Assembly (NCBI GenBank): GCA_964036045.1 | Contig: OZ038388.1 | Coordinates: 32,075,759-32,139,758 of the forward strand | DNA length: 64,000 bases | Source: Eutreptiella sp. 'Long Island Sound 2002' | Lineage: Eukaryota > Euglenozoa > Euglenophyceae > Eutreptiales > Eutreptiaceae | Reading direction: 5' to 3' | Part shown: positions 11,184 through 22,385 of the stretch, piece by piece | Position numbering within the stretch: the first letter of the stretch is position 1 | Layout of the letters: each line of letters begins with the position of its first letter | Notes under the pieces: model-generated | The model's database searches: none | The model's input: only the letters and a program-made list of their open reading frames with translations | What the model was told of the DNA's origin: nothing | Made by a program: the position numbers and the translations under genes

Positions 11184-12962
11184 CACCTCGCAGAGGTTGT
11201 TAGATCAAAGCCAGGCAGGCGTATATAGGGGAAAACGCCACATACCCCCCCATTTTGGCCATTTTGGGGCTATTCGCGTACCCTACCCCAAGGGGTTGAA
11301 TTGTTAGTTCAACCCCTTGTAAAATCATTATTTAATCCAATAAACGCATCCCCCAATGAGTTTTTGGTCCGGACCCCCCCAGACCCCCCCCACTTGAAAC
11401 CCACTTTTTAGGGGGGGGTGGGGGGGTGGGGGGGTGGGGGGGGTCAAAAATGTAGAAAAAATGACCCCCCCTTTTTTTGGGTCGAAAATCATGAATCTTT
11501 TGGTTTTTTTCCATTTTGAGCCGAAAAAGTTTTTCCGGGTCCCGACTCCATAGGGTTTGTATGGGGCGGAGTGGGACGAGCGCTTGTGCAGTTTATGCAC
11601 TTTTTCAGCCATTTTTGCTATGTTGGCGGTTTTGGCGACCTCGGTGACCCCGTGGTACCCACTCTGAGGGGTGCGAGTGGGGATGTTGTGACAATATATG
11701 CCTACTAGGATACGGAAGGACGTTTTTTGTGGTCTCTAGCCTTGCTTAGGGCCGTTCACAACCCGTGCCAAAGACGCGAAATGACTGTTTCCACCAATAA
11801 TGGCCTAGTGAATGGGCCGGTACACAACCTGCTTACACAGTTTTTCACTTTGGACAGCTCAAAAATGGAAGTTTTTGAAACTTACTTTTTTACTATTGTG
11901 ATCACCCAAAATGACCATCCAAGGTATGTAAAGCATGTTTTAGGCCGTATTTACATGTTTTTCACCCTATTTGGGTATCAGGTCCGGGGCGGGGGGGGTC
12001 TCCTGGGGGATTGGTACACAATCTGCTTATGCAGTTTTTCACCCTGGGCAGCTCAAAAATCGAAGTTTTTGGAAACTTCCTTTTTTGATATTGTGACCAC
12101 CTAAAATGACCATCCAAGGTATGTATGTAAAGCATGTTTTAGGCTGCATTTACGTGTTTTTCACCCTATTTGGGTATTAGGTCCGGGGGGGGGGTCTCCC
12201 AAGGGATTGGTCCACAACCTGCTTATGCAGTTTTTCACGCTGGGCAGCTCAAAAATCGAAGTTTTTGAAACTTACTTTTTTACTATTGTGATCACCCAAA
12301 ATGACCATCCAAGGTATGTAAAGCATGTTTTAGGCCGTATTTACACGTTTTTCACCCTATTTGGGTATTAGGTCCGGGGGGGGGGGGTCTCCCAAGGGAT
12401 TGGTACACAATCTGCTTATGCAGTTTTTCACCCTGGACAGCTCAAAAATCGAAGTTTTCGAAACTTGTTTTTTTGATATTGTGACCACCCAAAATGACCA
12501 TCCAAGGTATTTAAAGCATGTTTTAGGCAGTATTAACGTGTTTCTCACCCTATTTGGGTATTAGGTCCGGGGCGGGGGGGGTCCCAAGGGATTGGTACAC
12601 AATCTGCTTATGCAGTTTTTCACCCTGGACAGCTCAAAAATGGAAGTTTTTGAAACTTGTTTTTTTGATATTGTGACCACCTAAAATGACCATCCAAGGT
12701 ATGTGAAGCATGTTTTAGGCCGTATGTACATGTTTTTCACCCTATTTGGGTATTAGGTCCGGGGGAGGGGGGGGGGGGGCTCCCAAGGGCAGTTTTTCAC
12801 CCTAATCTGCTCAAAAATCGAAGTTTTAGAAACTTGTTTCTTTGATACCGTGATCACCTAAAAGGATCATCGAAGGTATGTAAAGCATGTTTTAGCCCGT
12901 ATTTATGTATTTTCCACCCTATTTTGGGTGTGTGTTGCTCGGGGTAGATTCTCTGCGAGGTG
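11184..12962. mobile_element. Terminal-inverted-repeat element with internal satellite, copy 1
   Basis: The left end is CACCTCGCAGAG at 11184-11195 and the right end is its exact reverse complement CTCTGCGAGGTG at 12951-12962. Inside are a unique left module (about 11196-11820) and six tandem units of about 190 bp (about 11822-12945). There is no transposase. The right end is followed by a 24-base extension shared with copy 2, so the true border may lie slightly outside. It reads as a non-autonomous element; the superfamily is unknown. Confidence 0.65.
11822..12945. repeat. ~190-bp satellite array inside element copy 1
   Basis: About six units. Each runs CAGTTTTTCACCCTGG..., AGCTCAAAAATCGAAGTTTT, ATTGTGACCACC.AAAATGAC, AGGTATGTAAAGCATGTTTT, then a run of 7-15 G. 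Spacing between AAGCATGTTTTAGGC motifs is about 177-195 bases. Confidence 0.85.
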
Positions 12963-13464
12963 GACTTGCCGAAGGCAATAGAATTTTTGTGCTTGTTGTT
13001 ATTTATTGGAGGGCTCTGAATAATTGCTGTCCATTCTTGGAGGCTTCTTGATGGCTGCTGTTCCTTCCTTACCTCCTCTGCTCCTGAACACAAGGAATGA
13101 GACCCTGGCAGATGATCAATGAGATAATGCATATCACCACCCAAGATTAGCACCAAAGGAGCCAGAGAAAGGTTTTTTGTGCATTTTGCCTGGCACCGAT
13201 TGTCACAACATTAGAAGGGGGTCCAAGGGGGGGAGGGCAGGGCGGTCCTTAAGAGGAAAAAAAAAGTGTTCCGAGACGGCAGTTTTGCAAAAAGACCCCG
13301 TGTAGCTCATATGTTCAACCAAGGTCCAAAGGGGGGGGGGGGTCCTCCTGTGGTCGTCGGCCGTTCTAATACAGCCCTGCCACTCTCTTTTCAGCCCCAA
13401 GCATGAGTGTTCCCTTCTGCACTATGTGCACCATTTGTGAAGATAAGAGGCCTGTCTGGCAAAT
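12963..13464. other. Spacer between the two satellite-bearing elements
   Basis: About 0.5 kb. The first 24 bases repeat after copy 2. The rest looks unique and has a poly-G run at 13331-13342. No gene is seen. Confidence 0.5.
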
Positions 13465-15271
13465 CACCTCGCAGAGGTTGTTAGATCAAAGCCAGGCAGG
13501 CGTATATAGGGGAAAACGCCACATACCCCCCCATTTTGGCCATTTTGGGGCTATTCGCGTACCCTACCCCAAGGGGTTGAATTGTTGGTTTAACCCCTTG
13601 TAAAATCATTATTTTGTCCAATAAACGCATCCCCCAACGAGTTTTTGGTCCGGACCCCCCCAGACCCCCCCCACTTGAAACCCACTTTTTTCAGGTTTTG
13701 AGGGAGGGGGGGGGGGGTGGGGGGGGTGGGGGGGGGGGGGGTCAAAAAATGACCCCCCCTTTTTTTGGGTCAAAAATCATGAATCTTTTGGTTTTTTTCG
13801 ATTTTGAGCCAAAAAAGTTTTTCCGGGTCCCGACTCTATGGGGTTTGTATGGGGCGGAGTGGGACGAGCGCTTGTGCAGTTTATGCACTTTTCAGCCATT
13901 TTTGCTATGTTGGCGGTTTTGGCGACCTCGGTGACCCCGTGGTACCCACTCTGAGGGGTGCGAGTGGGGATGTTGTGACAGTATATGCCTACTAGGATAC
14001 GGAAGGACGTTTTTTGCAGTCTCTAGCCTTGCTTAGGGCCGTTCACAACCCGTGCCAAAGACGCGAAATGACTGTTTCCACCAATAATGGCCTAGTGAAT
14101 GGGCCAGTACACAACCTGCTTATGCAGTTTTTTACCCTGGACAGCTCAAAAATCGAAGTTTCCGAAACTTACTTTTTTGACATCGTGATCACCTAAAATG
14201 ACCATCCAAGCTATGTAAAGCATGTTTTAGGCCGTATTTACGTGTTTTTCACCCTTTTTGGGTGTTAGGTGGGGGGGGGGGGGGGGGGTCTCCCAAGGGA
14301 CGGGTGCACAACTTGCTTATGCACTTTTTCACTATGGGCAGCTCAAAAATCGAAGTTTTCGAAACCTGTTTTTTTGATGTTGTGACCGCTTAAAATGACC
14401 ATCCAAGCTATGCAAAGCATGTTTTAGGCCGTATTTGCGTGTTTTTCACCCTATTTGGGTGTTAGGTCCGGGGGGGGGGGGGGGTTCCAAGGGACGGGTG
14501 CACAACCTGCTTATGCAGTTTTTCAACCCGGACAGCTCAAAAATCGAAGTTTTTGAAACTTTTTTTTTGATATTGTGACCACCCAAAATGACATTTCAAG
14601 CTATGCAAAGCATATTTTAGGCCGTATTTACGTGTTTTTCACCCTATTTGGGTGTTGGGTCCGGGGGGGGGGGGGGTGTCTCCCAAGGGACGGGTGCACA
14701 ACCTGCTTATGCAGTTTTTCAACCCGGACAGCTCAAAAATCGAAGTTTTTGAAACCTTTTTTTTGATATTGTGACCACCTAAAATGACCATCCAAGCTAT
14801 GGAAAGCATGTTTTAGGCCGTATTTACGTGTTTTTCACCCGATTTGGGTGTTGGGTCGGGGGGGGGGGGGGTCTCCCAAGGGACGGGTGCACAACCTGCT
14901 TATGCAGTTTTTCACCCCGGACAGCTCAAAAATGGAAGTTTTTGAAACTTGTTTTTGTGATATTGTGATCACCTAAAATGACCATCCAAGGTATGTAAAG
15001 CATGTTTTAGGCCGTATTTACGTGTTTTTCACCCGATTTGGGTATTAGGTCCAAGGGGGGGGGGGTCTCCCAAGGGATTGGTACACAACCTGCTGATGCA
15101 GTTTGTCACCCTGGGCAGCTCAAAAATCGAAGTTTTCGAAACTTGTTTTTTTGATACCGTGATCACCTAAAATGATCATCCAAGGTATGTAAAGCATGTT
15201 TTAGCCGGTATTTATGTAGTTTCCACCCTATTTTGGGTGTGTGTTGCTCGCGGTAGATTCTCTGCGAGGTG
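13465..15271. mobile_element. Terminal-inverted-repeat element with internal satellite, copy 2
   Basis: The same 12-base ends occur at 13465-13476 and 15260-15271, with the same left module (about 13477-14104, near-identical to copy 1) and six satellite units. It lies in direct orientation to copy 1 with about 0.5 kb between them. Either two insertions of one family or a tandem segmental duplication of one insertion. Confidence 0.65.
14105..15240. repeat. ~190-bp satellite array inside element copy 2
   Basis: About six units of the same family as copy 1. Poly-G runs of 12-22 bases occur once per unit (for example 14268-14289). Confidence 0.85.
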
Positions 15272-16420
15272 GACTTGCCGAAGGCAATAGAATTTGGGGG
15301 GAATATTTTGCAAGATTTCCTGATATATTCACACAACTACTACGTATAAAATTGGGGGGGGGGGGGAGTAGCCATCAGAATGACACTGGCAATCTCCAAT
15401 CAAAATACCATCCCAACATCCAGAAATGCACCAGATGTGTCGTAACAAATCATGTGCAGATGTCACAAGACATGTAGATTAGCAACAGCAGCCTCATCAG
15501 CAGTCCCAATATCCTGTTCACATGCTAGATGCTGAGAGACCTCTTGCACAATCAGAGAACATACCTCCCAAACACCTGCATCAAACACGTTGTGGATCAT
15601 CCCAACATCAGTAGACACTTGGTATCTGAGGACCAAGAGGCAATGCTGCGGCACATAATTACATGGGGTCCATCTGTGTTCACCAGTATGAATGCAGGGT
15701 GCGAATGCCTCACAACTGCAATCAACCTACAACAATCGTCCCACCATCCATTTTCCCTAGTTTTCCAAATTGCACAGCATGCAAAACTGGACCCATAACA
15801 TGACCCAAATCTCGAGTGCCTGCTGTGCACTGGCAGCATTCCTGAAATCCATTTGGCGTAAACTTGCTCACCACTGACCTTCATTTCTTGTTTTAAAAAT
15901 TGTTGACGGCCAAGGCTGCAAAGCTGCAGAGCACACTACGTACTGTAGTTAGGATCCTGCCAGCAATGATGTCATACCCTATTTTTAGCAATTCCTATCC
16001 CTGCGTGGGCTTCAACACTCAACTCCATCCAAACACCTTCCAAAACATGTTTTCTTTTGAGTTTCCCAACCTTAAAATAGGGGGTTTGGTCCCTACCACC
16101 CAATCACAGGAGGGGGGGGGGGGTCTAGCATGGCCAAACAATCATACACCAAACCTACGTGTTGTGTCTCTGACCTCCAGAACAAAAGCAACAGAGTCAG
16201 CAACACAAGGCAAAAAAATGGAGGCACCTTCCTCGCCTGGATGGAAAATGGCCTCTTCAAACATGCGTGTGCCCGCTGTGGTCATGGGCATGTATGTGTG
16301 CATTTTGTGGCCTAGTGAATCTGAGAAATCTGCACGTCCCCTCAACTGAGAATTGAGTGCATCGCTTCGGCCTGTGGCGTGCTCCCGTGCGTGCATGAAA
16401 GCGCTAGCCCTACAGGATAC
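15272..16420 (-). other. Rest of giant-gene intron 26
   Basis: Poly-G runs occur at 15355-15367 and 16112-16123. Positions 15690-15850 on the minus strand hold an open, Cys/Trp-rich stretch (FGSCYGSSFACCAIWKTREN) that might be a missing small exon, but neither border is convincing. Confidence 0.35.
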
Positions 16421-16760
16421 CTTGTATCAAGGCTGAAATTGCCGTCCAGATAACTGCTGACAGTGGTACGGCTGTTGACGGTACTGAGCTTCGTGGGCCA
16501 AGGCGTTGTGCCATTGAGTGTCACAGTCTTGAAAACCTCTTTGTCATGCAACCCTCCAACTACAGACAGCTGCAGGTAAAACTTGCCACCATTCAAAGCC
16601 ACTTCCCTGTCAAATCTCAGGCTAATGTGGTTGTCATCTTCAGACTGCACCCCATCCAGTGTGGTGTTGGGTGTCAAGCTGAGCAAATCATATGAGGGAC
16701 CATGGCAGTCAATAGTGGTCCAATAGAACTCCCCGAGCCATGGAGCCTGATCATGCTTAC
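16421..16760 (-). CDS. Giant gene exon 26: end of LamG domain 2
   Basis: 340 bases. It encodes WLGEFYWTTIDCHGP... and alternating hydrophobic strands (GGKFYLQLSVVGGLHDKEVF) with two NxT sites. The acceptor is ATATTACAG and the donor AAG/GTATCC. It takes two bases to complete a Gly codon from exon 25. Confidence 0.72.
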
Positions 16761-17605
16761 CTGTAATATGTGAAAAGGGTTGCAGAGGACAAAACAAACT
16801 GCAGCTGAGTGAAGCTGCCTGCAACTACCATGAAAAGGCTGCCCATGGGCGGGACATGCGGTTCCATGGGTCTGAAGAGGATGAGGGGTGGTGCTTTGGG
16901 CTCCCATGTCGAGAAAATACCACAACATGCATCATCTGACAACGTGGAAGAGATGACAAAGCTCATCCAGGGGCAGACGGGAGAACCGCGCTCTTTGAGA
17001 AAATCATGACGTTCGTTCTGAACATTTGTGTGCCTTTGAATGTGCAAAACACATTCCGCCTCCTTCGTCCCTGTCATGAGACAGTCCATGTGGTAGCCTG
17101 TCTGTTCTACTGGGGCAGAGTCTCCCCACCACCCACCCAGTGGTCCTCTTCAGGGGACCGCCTCTTGGGGTGTGCCGAAGGGACAGAGGGACCAGCACAA
17201 CCCCACACAAAGCCCCTACGACTGTGCCATAGAAATTGTGGGTATGTGATTCGTGCCAAACTATCCAACACATGCAAGGCCGAAGGGGAAGTATGGCAAT
17301 AGACGGCGAGCAGCGTGCTCCGGCAATGGGATGCAACAAGCACCACAACATGGTACCTGATTTGGGGTCCGGTCAATGGAACCCGGGTGGGGGCTCTATT
17401 CTCCCCCCAAGCAACCAAGCGTCACACATGGCAGACAGAAACCCCTGAAGGTGCGTACCAATGGAATGATCCCAGGGTGAGTCGGTGATGGCAGTTGCAC
17501 AATTGTGACGACTACTTGACAGTGGCTGAACACACATTCATCACTGCCCCTTTTCCAATCCCTACACCAGGCCATAGGAATCCTAAGGGACAAAACAGCA
17601 CACAC
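16761..17605 (-). other. Giant-gene intron 25
   Basis: About 0.85 kb with no repeat family or RNA gene recognised. Confidence 0.45.
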
Positions 17606-17797
17606 CTTCACAGCCAAGCCACAAATTGTGTTGCACTGTTTCACGCGGATTCGGGATGTAGGACCAGGCCCCAGCGTAAACCTGGTCGTTAATCACGATG
17701 CGCCACAGGCGGCTGTCGATCTTGCCCTCGGGGTCGTACTCAAACTGCACGTTGTACCAAGTCTCAGACTGGATCTGCGGGCCCACCTGCTGCCACC
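17606..17797 (-). CDS. Giant gene exon 25: LamG domain 2, central strands
   Basis: 192 bases encoding GWQQVGPQIQSETWYNVQFE and, after a short acidic turn, SRLWRIVINDQVYAGAW. The pattern (WYNV.F.YD, then a strand with VINDQV) is the core of a concanavalin-like/LamG sandwich. The acceptor is GTCCTCAG and the donor GAAG/GTGTGT. Phase agrees with exons 24 and 26. Confidence 0.75.
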
Positions 17798-18394
17798 CTG
17801 AGGACGAAGACAAGACGATTGCCATAATGCAATGCTGTGCGCTGGATGCACATTGACATGAATGCATTCACGCGTGCATGGACGCAGTGATGCTTCAATG
17901 CGCTGGTACACTCGTACCCCAATGTGAGTCGCATGAGAACATGGGGACAGCGGCTCAACAACGGCCCTGCAGTGTGTCCCTCTCCTTGTGGTAACCAATG
18001 ACAATCCCTAACTTGTGAACCAATGATAAACAAAGCTGGAGCGCATCCGTACAACAGAGTTACCCAACCCTCACAGGCTCTTGACACACAAATGAAGCAA
18101 TCGAATGCTTTCCCCGGCGAGTTTTTCTTTACATTTGCAGTTCAACGCATTGTCTGGAGTTTGTCTTTGCCGTAACCGCTATACCCCGCATATCAGGAAG
18201 CATATCTTGTGAACTTTTCTACATTTAAGGACGGTCCGCTTTGGCGGGTGCCAGGGTCTGGGACCATAGCGTCCAATGAGTGTGGTGGGTGACAACATTG
18301 CAGCATTCTGCCACTATGGCCTCCGCTTCCCTGGGTGGGGATCAGTTACTTGGCCAGGTACTTCAAGCAACCATACCACAAGCGCAATGCACAC
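17798..18394 (-). other. Giant-gene intron 24
   Basis: About 0.6 kb with no feature recognised. Confidence 0.45.
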
Positions 18395-18584
18395 CTACAA
18401 CTGTGTACACAGAGATGTACGAGCTGACCAGGGAGACTGCAAAACCACCCTCTGCCATGATGTTGGCTGCCAATGCACTCTTGTGGATAATCCCCTGCCG
18501 CACCGTTGCATCGTTGGTCCAAAGACGCGTGAAGATCTTGAAGCCTTGAGTGTTCCAGGGCAGTCCCTTGCGGCCAGCATTCCA
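18395..18584 (-). CDS. Giant gene exon 24: LamG domain 2, early strands
   Basis: 190 bases after an ACTGTAG acceptor, which also places a stop just upstream in frame. It encodes WNAGRKGLPWNTQGFKIFTR then LWTNDATVRQGIIHKS, typical of the second and third strands of LamG_3-type domains. The donor GTAG/GTGTGC leaves one base, as exon 25 requires. Confidence 0.72.
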
Positions 18585-18663
18585 CTACAGTGTTGCAAGG
18601 GCGAGGTGAGGCCGAATTGTGAGATGAGAAGGGGTTAGATGAGGTAAAACGTGCACAACCTAC

Positions 18664-18808
18664 CTGCCCTGTTTTGGGCAAGGAAAATGATGGATCGAGC
18701 CAGAATACCATCCCTATGGGTGTAGCAGTGCAAGCTGACTCATTGTGCGTTTCCACACCGTGGAAAAATTGTGACTCACTCATCATGATGCATTTCACGG
18801 GTATTGGA
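18664..18808 (-). CDS. Giant gene exon 23: start of LamG domain 2
   Basis: 145 bases encoding VKCIMMSESQFFHGVETHNE and TPIGMVFWLDPSFSLPKTGQ. The strong donor CAG/GTAGGT leaves phase 0, as exon 24 needs. The weak CCCAAG acceptor takes one base after exon 22. No ORF caller would list it as a gene. Confidence 0.6.
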
Positions 18809-19212
18809 CTTGGGATTCCAGCATAAATGGGTGGGCAGACCATGAATCTTGGGAGCCCCCTGCATTACACTTCCACATATGAGCCCCCTCCGAACTTTGC
18901 AGTCTTTGGATTAACTGCATGCGACACATCTGCCAGAGCTGGCAGGGGAGCGGACGCCACAGGGGCAGTCTGCTTCCATGGGGAGGAGTGGGAGAAAGAA
19001 ACACTCCACTTTCAGCCCCCCTCTCAGGAGACCCAAACAACCTCAATGAATTAGCAGGTGACACAAAATACATGGCACTAGACTGAACTGAACTGAAGTA
19101 ATGTATCTTTACAGGCACAATTGAAAGTGCACCCACCTGTACCAGGCGGAACTAACCTCATCATTGTAGCGTACGCAGGCCTATGCGCTCGCCAGCGCCA
19201 GACGACGTCTGC

Positions 19213-19296
19213 TCGCCAAAGGATAGGGATTATGGGGAATTATGGGGAATTATGGGGAATTATGGGGAATTATGGGGAATTATGGGGTTGTATGGG
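19213..19296. repeat. Decamer array, left arm (ATTATGGGGA)
   Basis: Six near-perfect tandem copies of the 10-base unit. Confidence 0.95.
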
Positions 19297-19459
19297 GACA
19301 CAGCCTCCTGAGTAGGAGTAGGTAGTGGTGCAGCAAAAGTAGCAGCTGTATCAACACCTTGAACATCAGCAGCAGCAGCAGCAGCAGCAAAATCAGATGC
19401 ACATGCCACCACGACGGCCCCCAGCACCAGCGAGGCCAATTTCAGTATTGTTGACACAC

Positions 19460-19589
19460 TTGATGTCCTGCTTCTTCATGACCCTAGCCAGATGACCCTG
19501 CGATAGGTACTCTTTGGGGGGTTTGTAAAGGTACGACAAACGAACGTACAGGACATTGTTGAAAGCATGAAAATTTGAATCTGACATGT
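19460..19589 (-). CDS. Giant gene exon 22: short beta-domain segment
   Basis: 130 bases after CCCCACAG. It encodes MSDSNFHAFNNVLYVRLSYL then KPPKEYLSQGHLARVMKK. The phase fits exon 21 (one base left, two taken) and exon 23 (two left, one taken), and without it exons 21 and 23 would not join in frame. It lies inside the inverted-repeat element. Continuing without splicing reaches a stop about 23 codons past the donor. Confidence 0.55.
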
Positions 19590-19639
19590 CTGTGGGGAAG
19601 GAGCACAAAAGGAATAAGAATAACACAAGCAGCAGCAGC

Positions 19640-19803
19640 AAAATTCCCCATAATTCCCCATAATTCCCCATAATTCCCCATAATTCTCCAAATTTCCCCA
19701 TAATTCCCCATGGATGAACCATAATTGTCCCATAATTCCCAATAATTGCCCATGGTTGAACCATAATTCCCCATAATTCCCCATAATTCCCCATAATTTC
19801 ACC
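19640..19803. repeat. Decamer array, right arm (reverse complement, TCCCCATAAT)
   Basis: About a dozen perfect and degenerate copies of the reverse complement of the left array, interrupted near 19708-19765. Confidence 0.9.
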
Positions 19804-19942
19804 CAACGGTCCCTACGCGCCATTGGCCGAGAACCACTTCCACAGTACCCCTTTAGGAATTATGGGAAATTTACTCGCCAAAGCCAAAGCAAGTCCACTC
19901 GCCAAGCTCGCCAAGGTTTTGGCGAACGCATAGCCCTACTAC

Positions 19943-20616
19943 AGTCGACAAAAACGGAGCAAATGTCTTCTCCATCAGCTTTTATCAAAAACCTTCGTGG
20001 CTGTACAACCAGGGCTTACGTGTTGGCAACCGTTGTCGTAGTGTGTCCTCAACCTGTATGCCTTGTCCTGTCAAATAGCACCCTCCGGAAATGCTATCCT
20101 TCTCAAACAAGGGGGGAGAATGGAGTGTGTTCCGCCATGAACACGAGCCGATTCAACGGACTGGCACAGTAATGGAATGGGTGGGAAGAAAATTGCTTTG
20201 CTGGGGGGGGGGATGGCACGGAATCCCATTTGCCCAACCCCCCCCCTCCCTCCTTGGTCGCCGTGCCGGGAGGGGGTTTGGGCCGGGGTTGCCCTACCTG
20301 CCGTGCCGGGGGGGGGGGGGTCCGACCCCAACATACATGGCTCAAAATGATCCCCACGTCACGCTGATCATTTAGACTACACATATGTGGGGGAAATTTT
20401 TTTTCTAAGAAAAATTATTCCGCGCCAAAATTTGTGTTCCAGCGCCTTTGGTGGCCACATCCGTCCTTACACAAAACCAATGGGCGCTGTTGATTTCATT
20501 GCAGGTTCACCTGGGGGGTGGAGCAAAGAGACATTCCACACGCATCACACAGCTGTTCTCATACACCCACCATCCCCCTGCCCAATACCCAGAGCCATGC
20601 CCAGACCACCACTTAC
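19943..20616 (-). repeat. Remainder of giant-gene intron 21 with a G-rich repeat
   Basis: Positions about 20200-20440 match 26470-26640 in layout: poly-G, then TCAAAATGATC...TGATCATTT as an inverted pair, then an A/T-rich tail. No gene is seen. Confidence 0.5.
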
Positions 20617-20954
20617 ACTGCACAGCGCATATGCATACCCCTTGGTGCGGGTAGGGGGTGAAGCAATGGCTTCGGGTAGTCTTCCCATTCCACTCAGTCT
20701 GGTAGCTCAGCCCCACATTCAGCACCCCAGTGCCAAGGTTTGCACCATAGGTGTCGCTCTGAAGCGTTCCCGCCTTCACCTTCAGATAATAGTCCTCATT
20801 TGCCACTTCGCCAACCACTGCAGGGTTCGACACTGTGCGCATGCCGGCCACTGGCTGGTCAGCATAACCCAGACTACCTGTGTACTCTGATGTCACCTTC
20901 AATGCATTGGTGCCATACCACATGGTCTGCGAGAAGATCTGGTCCAAGCGATAC
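20617..20954 (-). CDS. Giant gene exon 21: beta domain, second copy, C-terminal part
   Basis: 338 bases after TTTGACAG. It encodes YRLDQIFSQTMWYGTNALKV, later NEDYYLKVKAGTLQSDTYGA and a strand with GVLNVGLSYQTEWNGKTT. The donor CAGT/GTAAGT is a perfect consensus. Phase agrees on both sides. Confidence 0.72.
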
Positions 20955-22385
20955 CTGTCAAACGCAGCGGCACATAAACGACAAGGAGGCAAGCAAAGAA
21001 ACATAAGGGACGGGGGGCAGGGGGGAGGTCCAGACAGGCAAGGAAATTCTCAATTGCACTCCTACTTTGCGCAAATAGAACGCCCAAGTTAAGGTGCACG
21101 GAATCCTGGGTGATAGAGGACCAGGCGCCTAGACAAGGCCATACTGAAGCATAACGTGTCCTCAAAAACAAAAAGGCGCAAGCCCCCATCCGCCTGAACC
21201 GTAACCCCGCCAAATTTGAGGGTACCAAGCAAGGAATTCGCCATGATTCACAGGAAATCGCCTGCAATGCATGTGGCATACTTTATGTGTCAAAGTTCGT
21301 GATTGTGCATTCTCTTCGGAGACTGCACACAAGGCACTGCCCCTGCGAAACCCTCACCCTGCAAAAACCTCATTCTACCATGGAATATGATTCTTGTAGA
21401 CCCAGTGAGACCAAGGGGGAATCCTTGCACCACGCCGCACTTTTTGGAACATGTTTTCCTAAAATGACCAAAACTATTCGCCCTGCCCTGTTCTTGCCCG
21501 CTGCTTCTGGTCCTTCCACCTCTGCTGATGGGGAGCCACATATCACACATTCCCTGCACCGTGTACCCAATCCACCATCCCTGCCAGCCCCTGCAATGCC
21601 TGTACCCACGGCTAAACAGCCAGTGCCAAAACAGACAACTTGTGCTAATGTGGAAATCTTACTCTGAGAAGTCCACAAAAGGTTTGAAAAAATGAGTTAG
21701 GCAGCAGACTAGTTTGGAGGCCGCAGGACCATCACAACTCCTGTGAGCACCTGTCCAGCGTCAGACAGCAGTCAAGGTTTTCCAACCGTAGTCATGTGAC
21801 GAAATCCCCGGATACTTTTTTTCCCGATTTCGTGTCCATACCCCACCTCCCTGGCTGACGCGTCGTTTTTGACGGGAGAGCAGTCACAAAACTGATCCGA
21901 AAGCTCCCAAAAGCGGGGCGATTCTTCGCCCACACCTGCCCTTGATCTAACAACCACCTTGGGGGGATTTGCGTTGATTCATTCAGGTGCTCTGGTGGTG
22001 CGGCCTGATCGGACAGGCGATGCACCGAATCTGGGGGAAATACTGCATTCCCAGACCCATGCTTCCAGGGTGGCGACCAGAGCTAGTGGATCGACAGGGA
22101 CGGGGCCCTGCTTGACCCATAAAAGCAGCATGCGACAACAGCACGTCACAGAGTTGATGGCAACTTTCATAAAAGACAACAGCCCTGGCACAAGATGGAT
22201 TTACAAGGAGGCAATATGGAGACTGGCGTCAGAGGTTTTCTGCCCACCCATGCCCACAGCTGCCATGCGTCGTTCACCAAAGCAGGCGCCGCCGATGTGC
22301 CGTCTCCTGAAGAGGCGCATCCAGCCAGCAACTCCGCCAGCAGCTGTCAGCCACCTGAATATTAGCAAGCAAAGAGAGCTCAACA

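Larger units (their letters stand above)
19171..19942. mobile_element. Small inverted-repeat element enclosing exon 22
   Basis: Left end 19171-19193 (GCAGGCCTATGCGCTCGCC) is matched in reverse complement by the right end about 19921-19942 (GGCGAACGCATAGCCCTAC), about 16 of 19 bases. Inward of these lie CTCGCCA-rich stretches, then ATTATGGGGA decamers on the left and their reverse complement on the right. Exon 22 sits in the middle. No transposase is present; it looks like a MITE-like or foldback element. Confidence 0.5.

Noticed and set aside
13614-13995. ORFs in the left module of the satellite-bearing element as transposase
   Set aside because: They are short and dominated by Pro/Gly runs from homopolymers. 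No catalytic motif is visible and the frames differ between the two copies.
19260-19457. Small minus ORF starting MSTILKLASLVLGAVVVACA, resembling a signal peptide
   Set aside because: It starts inside the intron after exon 22 and runs into the decamer array in a different frame from the exon. There is no independent sign of a gene, although hydrophobicity alone would pass a signal-peptide test.
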